Assembly: GCF_009753715.1 (NCBI RefSeq)
Contig: NZ_WQMS01000009.1
Coordinates: 65,847 to 129,846 of the forward strand
Direction: 5' to 3'
Source of the DNA: Sphingomonas horti
GTDB lineage: Bacteria > Pseudomonadota > Alphaproteobacteria > Sphingomonadales > Sphingomonadaceae
Length of the DNA stretch: 64,000 bases
Positions 51,813-60,918 of this stretch are shown here, piece after piece. A program made the translations under genes and the position numbers. Each line of letters begins with the position of its first letter. Within the stretch, counting starts at the first letter, position 1. Under the pieces are notes generated by a model. It saw nothing but the letters and a program-made list of their open reading frames with translations, was not told the origin of the DNA and made no database searches.

Positions 51813-52765
51813 TCCGGCTGGCGATCATCGGCTATGGCAAGATCGCGCGGGACCAGCATCTTCCCGCCCTCACCAACCATGGCGGCTATCAGCTGAAGGC
51901 GGTTGTGACGCGCAGCGGCGGCGCGCCCGAGGGGGTTTGCTGCTTTGCCGATACGGCGGCGATGCTGGAGGCGATGAAGGGTGAAATCGACGCGGTCACG
52001 ATCAGCACCCCGCCCGAGCCGCGCTACGACATCGCCCGCCAATGCCTGGACGCCGGGCTCGACATGCTCCTCGAAAAGCCGCCGACCACGACGATCGGGC
52101 AAATCCAGGAGCTCGCCGCCGAGTGCGAGAAGGCCGGCCGCGTGCTGTTCACCACCTGGCACTCGCAGTTCGCCGCAGCGGTAGAGCAGGCGCGCGATGC
52201 GCTCGCGGGCAAGCGCATCGCCGCGATGCGCGTCTGCTGGCACGAGGATGTCAACAAATACCATCCCGGCCAGGATTGGGTATGGGACGCGGGCGGCTTC
52301 GGCGTGTTCGACCCCGGCATCAACGCGCTGTCGATCGCGGTGAAAATCGTGCCGGGCAAGCTGATCCTGGATGACGCGATGCTGCGCGTCCCCGCCAACC
52401 GCCAGCAGCCGATCGTCGCCAAGCTGAAGCTATCGAGCCCGATCGCTGACGGGCCGATCGACGCGACCTTCGACTGGTGCCCGACCAGCGAGGATGAATG
52501 GACGATCACCGTCCAGCCGGCCGGCGCGCCGGAGCTGGTGCTGCGCCATGGCGGCTCCGAGATCGAGATCGGCGGCCAGGTGCATGCGCCGACCGGCCCC
52601 GGCGAATATCCGGGCATCTACGCCGAATTCGCGAACCTGGTCGCAGAGCGGCGGAGCCATGTCGACTACGAGCCGCTGAGGATCGTCGCCGATGCCTTCA
52701 TGACGGCGGACCGGGAACAGGCGCCGACATTCGAGTGGCGGTCCGCGCCGTCATCCCGGGTCTGA
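51809..52765 (+). CDS. D-galactose 1-dehydrogenase-like Gfo/Idh/MocA oxidoreductase
   Basis: The 318-residue product has the NAD(P)-binding motif IIGYGKIARDQHLPAL at residues 6-21 and the EKP motif at 89-91. Residues WHEDVNKYHPGQDWVWDAGGFGVFDPGINAL are characteristic of the Gfo/Idh-type D-galactose dehydrogenase group. It oxidises galactose to galactono-lactone, the first pathway step. It overlaps the aldolase gene. Its last four residues (SSRV) and stop codon are encoded by the left end of a palindromic repeat, so the C-terminus may have been reshaped by that repeat. Confidence 0.88.
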   Translation: MIRLAIIGYGKIARDQHLPALTNHGGYQLKAVVTRSGGAPEGVCCFADTAAMLEAMKGEIDAVTISTPPEPRYDIARQCLDAGLDMLLEKPPTTTIGQIQELAAECEKAGRVLFTTWHSQFAAAVEQARDALAGKRIAAMRVCWHEDVNKYHPGQDWVWDAGGFGVFDPGINALSIAVKIVPGKLILDDAMLRVPANRQQPIVAKLKLSSPIADGPIDATFDWCPTSEDEWTITVQPAGAPELVLRHGGSEIEIGGQVHAPTGPGEYPGIYAEFANLVAERRSHVDYEPLRIVADAFMTADREQAPTFEWRSAPSSRV

Positions 52766-52822
52766 CCGGGGACGCACCTGCCTTTGCGAAGAAGGTAGGC
52801 CCCGGCTCAAGGCTTGGGTGAC
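52750..52822. repeat. Imperfect palindromic repeat overlapping the dehydrogenase stop
   Basis: GTCATCCCGGGTCTGACCGG at the left and a matching inverted end GGCTTGGGTGAC at the right bracket about 73 bp, with imperfect pairing through GCACCTGCC/GAAGGTAGGC. The left arm supplies the final codons and TGA of the dehydrogenase gene. It may end transcription before the 5-oxoprolinase gene. Confidence 0.6.
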
Positions 52823-52866
52823 GGAGGGGGTGGACGAAGCCGAGCCAGTCCCCCAAAGCCGCGCGG

Positions 52867-55800
52867 ATGGGCTGGAGCTTTGCGATCGACCGGGGCGGCA
52901 CGTTCACCGATATCGTGGCCCGCGCTCCCGATGGCCGCCTGATCACGAAAAAGCTGCTGTCGGAAGACCCGGAACGCTACGACGACGCCGCGACCGCCGG
53001 CGTCGCGGCGCTGATGGCCGAGCATGGGCCAGGCCCGATTGACAGCGTCAAGATGGGCACGACGGTCGCCACCAACGCCCTCTTGGAGCGCAAGGGCGAA
53101 AAGCTGGCGCTGGCGATCACGCGCGGCTTCGGGGATGCGCTGAGGATCGGATACCAGGCGCGACCCGATATCTTCGCGCGCGACATCCAGATGCCGGAAC
53201 CGCTGTACGACGCGGTGATCGAAGTCGCCGAGCGGGTGACCGCCGCCGGCGATGTGCTGGTGCCGCTCGACGAGGCGCAGGCGCGTGCAGACTTCGCCGC
53301 CGCCCGCGCGCGCGGCTTCAAGGCCATTGCGATCGTGCTGATGCATGGGTGGAAACACCATGCGCACGAGGCCCGGCTGGTCGGGATGGCGGCCGAAGCC
53401 GGGTTCGAGCAGATTTCGGTCAGCCATCAGGTCGGGCCGCTGATCAAGCTCGTCGGACGCGGCGATACGACGGTGGTCGACGCGTACCTGTCACCGGTGC
53501 TGCGCCGCTATGTCGAGCGGGTGCGCGCGAACCTGGATGCAGGCGCGCCGCTCCTCTTCATGCAGTCGAGCGGCGGGCTGGTCGAGGCATCGAGCTTCAG
53601 CGGCAAGGACGCGATCCTGTCGGGGCCGGCCGGCGGCATCGTCGGCATGGCGAAGACGGCGGCGGAAGCGGGCTTCGAAAAGGTTATCGGCTTCGACATG
53701 GGCGGCACCTCGACCGACGTGTCGCACCATGCCGGCACTTATGAGCGTTCGAGCGAGCGCGTGGTTGCGGGCGCTCGCGTGCGCGCGCCGATGCTGGAGA
53801 TTCACACGGTCGCGGCGGGCGGCGGATCGATCTGCCGCTTCGACGGCGCGCGGCTGCGGGTCGGGCCGGAGTCCGCGGGCGCGGTACCGGGCCCCGCCTG
53901 CTATCGCCGCGGCGGGCCGCTGACCGTCACCGACTGCAATGTCCTGCTGGGCAAGATCCGGCCCGAGCATTTTCCCGCCGTGTTCGGGCCGAACGGGGGC
54001 GAGCCGATCGACGTGGCGGTGGTTCGCGAGAAATTCGCGGCAATGGGCGCGGACGCGGGGATGACCCCCGAAACGCTGGCCGAAGGGTTCCTGCGCATTG
54101 CGGTCGACAACATGGCGAACGCGATCAAGACGATCTCGATCGCCCGCGGGCACGACGTGACGCGCTACACCCTCGCCTGCTTCGGCGGCGCAGGCGGGCA
54201 GCATGCGTGCCTGGTCGCCGACGCGCTTGGCATGGAACGGGTGATGATCCATCCGCTGGCGGGCGTGCTGTCGGCGCACGGCATCGGCATCGCGGACCGA
54301 TCGCTGATCAAGCAGCAGACGTTCGCGAAGCCTTTGGCAGAGGCGCTGCCGTTCGAGGCGCTGGAAGCGAGTGCACGTGCCGATTTGATCGCACAGGGCG
54401 TGACGGAGGTGACGGTCGTGCGCCGGGCGGCGCTGCGCTACGAGGGGAGCGACAGCACGCTCGAAGTGGAGACCGGAACTCCGGCCGAGATGCGCGCGGC
54501 ATTCGAGACTGCGCACCGGGCCCAGTTCGGCTACGTCGCGCCGGAGACGCCGGTGATCGTCGAGACCTTGGTGATAGAGGCGATCGCGCAATCCGAAAGC
54601 CCGCTCGTCCCGAGCGTAGTCGAGGGGCGTACCCCCCAAACTTCCGATCAGCGCCCCTCGACTTCGCTCGGGACGAGCGGGGTTGTGGTTCGTGATGAGC
54701 TGAAGGCCGGCGCCACCATCCCCGGCCCCGCGATCATCACCGACGCGTCCGCAACCACCGTCGTCGAGCCCGGCTGGACCGGGCGCGTCGACCGGCACCT
54801 GAACCTGATCCTCGAACGCACCTCCCCGCGCGAATCCGCGCCTGCGATCGGCACCAGCGTCGATCCCGTGATGCTGGAGATTTTCAACAACCTGTTCATG
54901 GCGATTGCCGAGGAAATGGGTGTCGCGCTCCAGAACACGGCGACCAGCGTGAACATCAAGGAGCGGCTCGATTTCTCCTGCGCTCTGTTCGACCGGGAAG
55001 GCGCGCTGATCGCGAACGCGCCGCACATCCCGGTGCACCTGGGATCGATGGGCGACAGCATTCGCACGATCATCGAGGCGCGCGGCGATGCGCGAGACGG
55101 GCGCGGCATCCGGCGCGGCGACGTTTATGTGCTGAACGCCCCTTATCGCGGCGGCACGCACCTGCCCGACGTCACCGTCATCATGCCCGTTTTCATCGAT
55201 ACCGATCCGGCGCCCGCCTGGTACGTCGCCGCGCGCGGACACCATGCCGATATCGGCGGGATCGCGCCGGGATCGATGCCGCCGGACAGCAAGTCGGTCG
55301 AGGAGGAAGGTATCCTGCTCGATAACGTCCTGCTGGTGGACGGAGGGCGCTTTCTCGAAGCAGAGATGCGCGCGATCCTGGCGTCCGGCCGCTGGCCGGC
55401 GCGCAACCCGGACCGCAACATCGCCGACCTGAAGGCGCAGATCGCCGCCTGCGCGCGCGGGAGCGCGGAGCTGCAGCGCGTCGCGGGCGAGTACGGGCGC
55501 GAAGTGATCGATGCTTATATGGGCCATGTCATCGCCAATGCCGAAGAAGCGGTGCGGCAGCTGATCGGGCGCCTGTCCGACGGGAGCTTCGCGTACCAAA
55601 TGGACAATGGCGCGGTGGTGGCGGTCGCCGTGTCGGTCGATCGTGAGGCACGATCGGCGGTCATCGACTTCAGCGGCACCTCCGCGCAGCTGCCCGACAA
55701 TTTCAACGCGCCGAGCTCGATTGTGCGGGCGGCGGTGCTCTATGCGTTCCGCACGCTGGTCGACGACGCGATCCCGATGAACGACGGCTGCCTCCGTCCC

Positions 55801-56403
55801 ATTCGACTGATCATACCCGAAGGATCGATGCTGGCGCCACGCTATCCGGCCGCCGTCGTCGCCGGGAATGTCGAGACCAGCCAGGTCGTGACCGATGCCA
55901 TCTTCGCCGCGCTGGGCGCGCTCGCTCCCAGCCAGGGCACGATGAACAACCTGACCTGGGGCGACGACTGCTATCAATATTATGAGACGATCGCCGGCGG
56001 CGCGGGTGCTGGTCCTGGTTTCGACGGTGCGAGCGCGGTGCAGACGCACATGACCAACTCGCGCCTGACGGACCCCGAAGTGCTGGAGGAACGCCACCCG
56101 GTGCTGCTGGAGCGCTTCACAATCCGGCGCGGATCGGGCGGCGCCGGCGAGCGGCACGGCGGCGACGGCGTCGAGCGACGCATCCGCTTCCTCGCGCCGA
56201 TGCAGGCGAGCATCCTGTCCAACCGCCGGCGCGTAGCGCCGCGTGGGATTTGCGGCGGGAGCGATGCTATGCCCGGCGTGAACCGCGTGGTGCGCGCGGA
56301 TGGCTCGGAGGAATTGCTGAGCGCGACGGCGTCGACCGCGATGGCACCCGGGGACGCGATCGTGATCGAGACACCGGGCGGCGGCGGGTACGGGCGAGCA
56401 TGA
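52867..56403 (+). CDS. 5-oxoprolinase, fused HyuA-HyuB type
   Basis: The 1,178-residue product joins a HyuA-like ATPase half and a HyuB-like half in one chain, as in eukaryotic 5-oxoprolinase. The N-terminus [16 protein letters not shown] is diagnostic, with [35 protein letters not shown] and [17 protein letters not shown] in the first half. [27 protein letters not shown] and [22 protein letters not shown] are in the second. It couples ATP hydrolysis to opening of 5-oxoproline to glutamate. Residues of about 579-605 are encoded by a palindromic repeat inserted in frame. Confidence 0.9.
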   Translation: MGWSFAIDRGGTFTDIVARAPDGRLITKKLLSEDPERYDDAATAGVAALMAEHGPGPIDSVKMGTTVATNALLERKGEKLALAITRGFGDALRIGYQARPDIFARDIQMPEPLYDAVIEVAERVTAAGDVLVPLDEAQARADFAAARARGFKAIAIVLMHGWKHHAHEARLVGMAAEAGFEQISVSHQVGPLIKLVGRGDTTVVDAYLSPVLRRYVERVRANLDAGAPLLFMQSSGGLVEASSFSGKDAILSGPAGGIVGMAKTAAEAGFEKVIGFDMGGTSTDVSHHAGTYERSSERVVAGARVRAPMLEIHTVAAGGGSICRFDGARLRVGPESAGAVPGPACYRRGGPLTVTDCNVLLGKIRPEHFPAVFGPNGGEPIDVAVVREKFAAMGADAGMTPETLAEGFLRIAVDNMANAIKTISIARGHDVTRYTLACFGGAGGQHACLVADALGMERVMIHPLAGVLSAHGIGIADRSLIKQQTFAKPLAEALPFEALEASARADLIAQGVTEVTVVRRAALRYEGSDSTLEVETGTPAEMRAAFETAHRAQFGYVAPETPVIVETLVIEAIAQSESPLVPSVVEGRTPQTSDQRPSTSLGTSGVVVRDELKAGATIPGPAIITDASATTVVEPGWTGRVDRHLNLILERTSPRESAPAIGTSVDPVMLEIFNNLFMAIAEEMGVALQNTATSVNIKERLDFSCALFDREGALIANAPHIPVHLGSMGDSIRTIIEARGDARDGRGIRRGDVYVLNAPYRGGTHLPDVTVIMPVFIDTDPAPAWYVAARGHHADIGGIAPGSMPPDSKSVEEEGILLDNVLLVDGGRFLEAEMRAILASGRWPARNPDRNIADLKAQIAACARGSAELQRVAGEYGREVIDAYMGHVIANAEEAVRQLIGRLSDGSFAYQMDNGAVVAVAVSVDREARSAVIDFSGTSAQLPDNFNAPSSIVRAAVLYAFRTLVDDAIPMNDGCLRPIRLIIPEGSMLAPRYPAAVVAGNVETSQVVTDAIFAALGALAPSQGTMNNLTWGDDCYQYYETIAGGAGAGPGFDGASAVQTHMTNSRLTDPEVLEERHPVLLERFTIRRGSGGAGERHGGDGVERRIRFLAPMQASILSNRRRVAPRGICGGSDAMPGVNRVVRADGSEELLSATASTAMAPGDAIVIETPGGGGYGRA
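54601..54680. repeat. Palindromic repeat translated in frame within the 5-oxoprolinase gene
   Basis: The 29-bp arms at 54601-54629 and 54652-54680 are inverted copies with one mismatch around a 22-nt loop. The core GAGCGTAGTCGAG links it to the repeats at 20269 and 22994. It adds about 27 residues, beginning PLVPSVVEG and ending [10 protein letters not shown], without breaking the frame. Confidence 0.88.
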
Positions 56404-57059
56404 ACTATCTCCCGCTGATCGGCATAGCGATCGTCGTTGTCGGGTTCCTGTTCCGGCTCAATCCGCTCGCCGTCGTCACCGCCGCAGCGCTGGCGACCGG
56501 GCTTGCGGCCGGCAAGGGCTTGGCCGAGGTGATCGCGATCCTGGGCAAGGCGTTCAACGACAGCCGCTACGTGTCGATCGTCTGGATCGCGCTGCCGGTG
56601 ATCGGCCTTCTGGAACGCTATGGCCTGCAGCAGCAGGCGCGGCGGGTGATCACACGATTCCGGCGCGCGACCACCGGGCGCTTGCTGCTCGGCTATATGC
56701 TGTTCCGACAGCTCAGCGCGGCGCTGGGCCTGACCTCGATCGCCGGCCACCCGCAGACCGTGCGCCCGCTGGTCGCACCGATGGCCGAGGCGGCAGCGGA
56801 ACGCGATACCGAGCTGGACGAAGTCACGCGCGAACGGGTCAAGGCAATGTCCGCCGCGACCGACAATATCGGGCTGTTCTTCGGTGAGGACATTTTCATC
56901 GCGATCGGCTCGATCCTGCTGATCGTCGGCTTTCTCGACCAGAACGGCATCCACGTCGCGCCGCTGCACCTGTCGGTCTGGGCGATCCCGACCGCGATCT
57001 GCGCCTTCCTCATCCACGGCGCGCGGCTGCTGTGGCTGGACCGGACGCTGAAGAAATGA
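56400..57059 (+). CDS. DUF969 family membrane protein, putative 5-oxoproline transporter subunit
   Basis: The 219-residue product has about six hydrophobic spans. Family-like stretches are [19 protein letters not shown] at the start, [40 protein letters not shown] and [24 protein letters not shown]969 and DUF979 proteins occur as pairs and have been proposed as a two-part 5-oxoproline uptake system. The start overlaps the 5-oxoprolinase stop (ATGA) and the stop overlaps the DUF979 start, so the group is translated as a unit. Confidence 0.85.
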   Translation: MNYLPLIGIAIVVVGFLFRLNPLAVVTAAALATGLAAGKGLAEVIAILGKAFNDSRYVSIVWIALPVIGLLERYGLQQQARRVITRFRRATTGRLLLGYMLFRQLSAALGLTSIAGHPQTVRPLVAPMAEAAAERDTELDEVTRERVKAMSAATDNIGLFFGEDIFIAIGSILLIVGFLDQNGIHVAPLHLSVWAIPTAICAFLIHGARLLWLDRTLKK

Positions 57060-57967
57060 TCGGCCTGCCCGCGCTCTACACGTTCACGGGGCTGATCTTC
57101 GTGGCCTATGCGGCGCTGAGCGTCGCGCGCAAGCGGTTCGGCAATGCCGCCTTCTGGGGACTGCTAGCGGCGAGCTTCCTGGCCGGGGACCGGTTCGGCA
57201 ACTTCGGCAACGGCCTTCTCGTCCTGGCGCTGGTCGCGCTGGCAGGAACCGGCGCGCTCCGCAAGCCGGACGTCGGCGATCAGGCAGAGGACGGGTCGCG
57301 CCGTGGAAATGCGCTGTTCCTGCCTGCGCTGATCATCCCGGTGACGGCGCTGGCGGGCACGTTCCTGCTGCCGAACTCCGGCCTGATCGATCCCAAGCAG
57401 ATCACACTGATCTCGCTCGGGCTGGGGGTGATCCTTGCATTGATCGCCCTCTACGCCTGGCTGCGGCCGCCCGCGCTGGCCGCGCTGGAGGAAGGACGTC
57501 GGCTGATTGATGCGGTCGGCTGGGCGGCATTGCTGCCGCAGATGCTGGCAAGCCTGGGCGCGGTGTTCGCGGTCGCAGGCGTCGGCGACCTTGTCGGCGG
57601 GATCGCGGGCCAGGTGATCCCCCACGGCAGCCTGTTCGCGGCGGTTCTCGCCTATGCGATCGGCATGGCGCTGTTCACGATGATCATGGGCAATGCCTTT
57701 GCCGCCTTTCCGGTGATGACGGCTGCGATCGGCCTGCCGCTGCTGGTCCACGGTTTTGGCGGCAATCCAGCGATCGTCTGCGCGATCGGCATGCTCGCGG
57801 GCTTCTGCGGGACGCTGATGACGCCGATGGCGGCCAACTTCAACATCGTCCCCGCCGCACTGCTGGAGCTCAAAGACCGCAACGCGGTGGTGAAGGCGCA
57901 GGTCGGCACTGCCCTCCCTCTCCTCGCCTGCAACATCATCCTGATCTATTGGCTCGCTTTCCCATGA
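57056..57967 (+). CDS. DUF979 family membrane protein, putative 5-oxoproline transporter subunit
   Basis: The 303-residue product has about nine hydrophobic spans. Recognisable stretches are YTFTGLIFVAYAALSVARKR, FLAGDRFGNFGNGLLVL, QMLASLGAVFAVAGVGDLVG and GNAFAAFPVMTAAIGLPLLV. GFCGTLMTPMAANFNIVPAALLELKD near the C-terminus is typical of DUF979. It pairs with the overlapping DUF969 gene and, given the 5-oxoprolinase upstream, would bring the substrate into the cell. The stop overlaps the start of the DUF2891 gene. Confidence 0.85.
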   Translation: MIGLPALYTFTGLIFVAYAALSVARKRFGNAAFWGLLAASFLAGDRFGNFGNGLLVLALVALAGTGALRKPDVGDQAEDGSRRGNALFLPALIIPVTALAGTFLLPNSGLIDPKQITLISLGLGVILALIALYAWLRPPALAALEEGRRLIDAVGWAALLPQMLASLGAVFAVAGVGDLVGGIAGQVIPHGSLFAAVLAYAIGMALFTMIMGNAFAAFPVMTAAIGLPLLVHGFGGNPAIVCAIGMLAGFCGTLMTPMAANFNIVPAALLELKDRNAVVKAQVGTALPLLACNIILIYWLAFP

Positions 57968-58944
57968 CCCACACCCTCACTCCCGAAACTGCCGCGCGCT
58001 TTGCCGAGATCGCGCTGGGCCACGTCACCCGCGAATATCCGCACAAGCTGGACCATGTGATGGACGGTCCGGAGGACGTGCAGTCGCCCGCGCGGCTGCA
58101 TCCGATCTTCCACGGCAGTTTCGACTGGCATTCGTGCGTGCACGGCTATTGGCTGCTGCTGCGCGTGCGGCGGCTGTTTCCCGACCTGCCGGTGGTCAAG
58201 CGGATCGAGGCGCTGGCGGACGAGATGCTGACGCCGGCCAAGGTAGCGGGCGAGCTCGCCTATCTCGACCGTGCCTATTCGGGCGGTTTCGAGCGGCCCT
58301 ATGGCTGGGCCTGGCTGATCGCGCTGCAGGTCGAGGCCGCGCGGCACGCGGACCGCGACTGGGGCGAGGCGTTGCACCCGCTGGCCGAAGCCTTTGCCGG
58401 CCGCTTCAAGAGCTATCTGCCCCGCCTCACCTACCCGATCCGGGTAGGCACGCACTTCAACTCGGCCTTCGCGCTGACGCTTGCGCTCGAATGGCCGGAC
58501 CAAGACCTGCGCCGGCTGATCGCGGACAAGGCGCGCGGCTGGTTCGGGCAGGATCGCGACTGCCAGGCGTGGGAGCCGGGCGGCGACGAGTTCCTGTCGT
58601 CGGCGCTCAGCGAGGCGCTGTTGATGCGCCGCGTGCTGGGTGCCGACTTCGCCGGCTGGTTCGCGGGCTTCCTGCCGCGCTTGGCGCAGGATGAGCCGCG
58701 GAGCCTGCTCGAACCGGTGTTCGTGTCGGATCGCAGCGACGGCAAGATCGCGCATCTGGATGGCTGCAATCTGAGCCGCGCCTGGTGCTGGCGACAGATT
58801 GCGCCGGCGCTGCCGGGGGAGCTTGCCGCGATCGCGCGCGACGCGGCGGACCGTCACCTCACCGCCAGCCTGCCGCACGTCGCGGGCGACTATATGGGCG
58901 AACACTGGCTCGCCACCTTCGCGATGCTCGCGCTGGAAGGCTAA
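57964..58944 (+). CDS. DUF2891 domain protein
   Basis: The 326-residue product is a soluble, largely helical protein. Motif-like stretches are HPIFHGSFDWHSCVHGYWLLLR, AYLDRAYSGGFERPYGWAWL, GTHFNSAFAL, DCQAWEPGGDEFLSSAL, HLDGCNLSRAWCWRQIA and VAGDYMGEHWLATFA. The repeated helical pairs with conserved His, Trp and Asp suggest an alpha/alpha-barrel enzyme, but no activity is established. It overlaps the DUF979 gene by ATGA, tying it to the 5-oxoproline module. Its stop shares the bases CTAA with the opposing GGDEF gene. Confidence 0.85.
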   Translation: MTHTLTPETAARFAEIALGHVTREYPHKLDHVMDGPEDVQSPARLHPIFHGSFDWHSCVHGYWLLLRVRRLFPDLPVVKRIEALADEMLTPAKVAGELAYLDRAYSGGFERPYGWAWLIALQVEAARHADRDWGEALHPLAEAFAGRFKSYLPRLTYPIRVGTHFNSAFALTLALEWPDQDLRRLIADKARGWFGQDRDCQAWEPGGDEFLSSALSEALLMRRVLGADFAGWFAGFLPRLAQDEPRSLLEPVFVSDRSDGKIAHLDGCNLSRAWCWRQIAPALPGELAAIARDAADRHLTASLPHVAGDYMGEHWLATFAMLALEG

Positions 58945-60746
58945 GCCGCCATCCTCAGGCAGTTGCGGCCCTCGAATTTGGCGCGGTAGAGCGCGGCGTC
59001 GGCGTCGCGGAGCAGCGTGGCAGACGTGCTCGCCGGGCCGGCGGCTGTCACGCCGACGCTCACCGTCACCGTCAGGCCGGGCGGATGCAGCGCCTCAGCA
59101 CAGGCTTTCCGCAGCCGTTCGCCGACCGCGGCGGCCTGGGCGAGCGACGAGCCCGGCATCAGCACCGCGAATTCCTCGCCGCCAAGCCGACCGACCATGT
59201 CGCCATCACGCACGCAACCTTCGGCAATCGTCGCGATCCGCCGCAACACGTCATCCCCGGCCGCATGACCATGCCGGTCGTTGACGCGCTTGAAATGATC
59301 CACGTCGAACAAGGCGATGGCGAGCGGCTCGCCCCGCGCCAGCGACTGATCGAGCATCGCCAGGAACGCCCGGCGAGACGCAACGCCGGTCAACTCGTCG
59401 GTCGCCGCGAGCAGAAGGGCGGCTTGCGCTTCCTGTTCGGCGCGGCGCCGCCCATCCTCAGCGAGCGCCGCCAGCGCGAGCCGGTCGGAAATATCGACGA
59501 TGATCCCGGCCGACCCGGTGATCTCGCCATTCCGGTCGTTGAGGCGGCTGACCTGAACCTCGCCCCAGCGATGATCGCCGGACGCGTGCATGAACCGGAA
59601 TTGGTGCCGCATCGTCACGAACAAGCCGTCGTTCAGTCCGCGCAGCCGCTCGAGAAACGGCCCGCGATCCTCATCGACCATGCGGGTGAGGAATGAGGTG
59701 CCGAGTTCCTCGGCGACGGGATAGCCTGTGAGCGTCTCCCACGCAGGATTTAGATAGGTCCAGCGGCCTTCGGCGTCGCATTGGAAGATGACGTCGCTGA
59801 CCGCATCGACCACGGTCCGGAATTGCCGCTCGCGCTCCGCGAGCCGGCGCGAGAAACGGTCGCGTTCGGCTAGCATCGCCGCCATCGGCAGCGACGTCAG
59901 GAAGGTGACCGCGAAGAATATCTGCAGAAGCGTGACCTTGGCGCTGGCCGAGCCGTGCATCATCGCCATCGGACCGGTGTTCCACGCCAGCCCCAAGCCA
60001 CCGATCGCCACCACGATCAGCGTGGCGAGGATAGCGCCGAGACCCCGCATCCTAACGGTCGCGAACAGGATGGCCGGCGCGATCAGGAACAGCAGCGGAC
60101 GTGAGAATTGGAGGAAGACGATGGCGCTCACCAGAGCGACCAGCATCAGTGATGCCGTGCCTTCGATTGCCCGTCGCCGACCGGAGCGCACGCCCGAACG
60201 AAGTGCGTCCAGCCCGATCAACAGCAGCGGAACGCCGATGACAAGCCCGAGCAGGTCTGGCGCAAACCAGGACAGCCAGGACGGCCCGAACGCCTGGCCG
60301 GTCGCGGCGAGAGCCAGCGCCGCAATGGTCGCGGAGAGCGTGACTGCGCTGACAGCGGCGCCCAGGAACGCAAGCAGGTCATCCACCGCCTCCAGGTTGA
60401 CGCGCTGCGAGCAACGGCGCCTGACAAGCCAGGCGAGCGCCGCGCTTTCGGCAATGTTGGCCGCCGCGAAGAAAGGCGATTGCGGCGTCGGCCGGCCCAT
60501 TGCCATGCTGGTTCCCATGCAGACCAGGAAAACCACGGCACATGGCAGCGGCCAAGCGCGCTGGGGCCGCTTCAGCAGGTAAGCGACCAGAACGGCATTG
60601 CAGGGCCAGATCGCCGCGACGCCGTTGGACCAACTGGCGGTCGCCAGCGCGAGCCACATCAGGACCGCATAGGCCAGGCCTACTAGGGCAGCCTCTACCG
60701 GGTCCGTTCTGAATTTCGCTGAGAATCTCGCCTGCACGCACCGCAC
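58941..60746 (-). CDS. MASE1-PAS-GGDEF diguanylate cyclase
   Basis: The 601-residue product has an N-terminal MASE1-like sensor with about eight spans (LVGLAYAVLMWLALATASWSNGVAAIWPCNA at the start). A PAS domain follows (about 305-430; FRTVVDAVSDVIFQCDAEGRWTYLNPAWE), then a GGDEF domain with active GGEEF near residue 520 and the upstream RVNDRHGHAAGDDVL. An RxxD inhibitory site was not confirmed. It should make cyclic di-GMP in response to an unknown membrane or cytoplasmic signal. The GTG start at 60746 is uncertain. Confidence 0.92.
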   Translation of the reverse strand: MRCVQARFSAKFRTDPVEAALVGLAYAVLMWLALATASWSNGVAAIWPCNAVLVAYLLKRPQRAWPLPCAVVFLVCMGTSMAMGRPTPQSPFFAAANIAESAALAWLVRRRCSQRVNLEAVDDLLAFLGAAVSAVTLSATIAALALAATGQAFGPSWLSWFAPDLLGLVIGVPLLLIGLDALRSGVRSGRRRAIEGTASLMLVALVSAIVFLQFSRPLLFLIAPAILFATVRMRGLGAILATLIVVAIGGLGLAWNTGPMAMMHGSASAKVTLLQIFFAVTFLTSLPMAAMLAERDRFSRRLAERERQFRTVVDAVSDVIFQCDAEGRWTYLNPAWETLTGYPVAEELGTSFLTRMVDEDRGPFLERLRGLNDGLFVTMRHQFRFMHASGDHRWGEVQVSRLNDRNGEITGSAGIIVDISDRLALAALAEDGRRRAEQEAQAALLLAATDELTGVASRRAFLAMLDQSLARGEPLAIALFDVDHFKRVNDRHGHAAGDDVLRRIATIAEGCVRDGDMVGRLGGEEFAVLMPGSSLAQAAAVGERLRKACAEALHPPGLTVTVSVGVTAAGPASTSATLLRDADAALYRAKFEGRNCLRMAA

Positions 60747-60918
60747 CCTAAACGGACATGCTTACCGCGGTGTTAAATGTGCGCCGTATGCGCAACAGCA
60801 TTTGCCTTGCGCAACGCGGCGCCCAGCGCCATTGATTATCCAAAAGAACCTCGGGCGCAGGCAGGTTGACCGGCCCCTCGCGATCGCGGGGTGCGCCGGC
60901 TTGTGGGGGAACAGGATT
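60747..60918. promoter_or_regulatory. Divergent spacer between the diguanylate cyclase and CHAT genes
   Basis: This 172-bp spacer must hold two divergent promoters. GC-rich short inverted repeats are present (GGCGCCCAGCGCC near 60823-60835 and CCCCTCGCGATCGCGGGG near 60878-60895). No convincing -35/-10 pair was found. A G-rich ribosome site (GGGGGAACAGG) precedes the CHAT GTG start. Confidence 0.3.

Noticed and set aside
53491-56157. Very long open frame on the minus strand opposite the 5-oxoprolinase gene
   Set aside because: It is a by-product of high GC codon use in the real gene. The translation is rich in Arg, His and Asp without any recognisable domain, and has no ribosome site.
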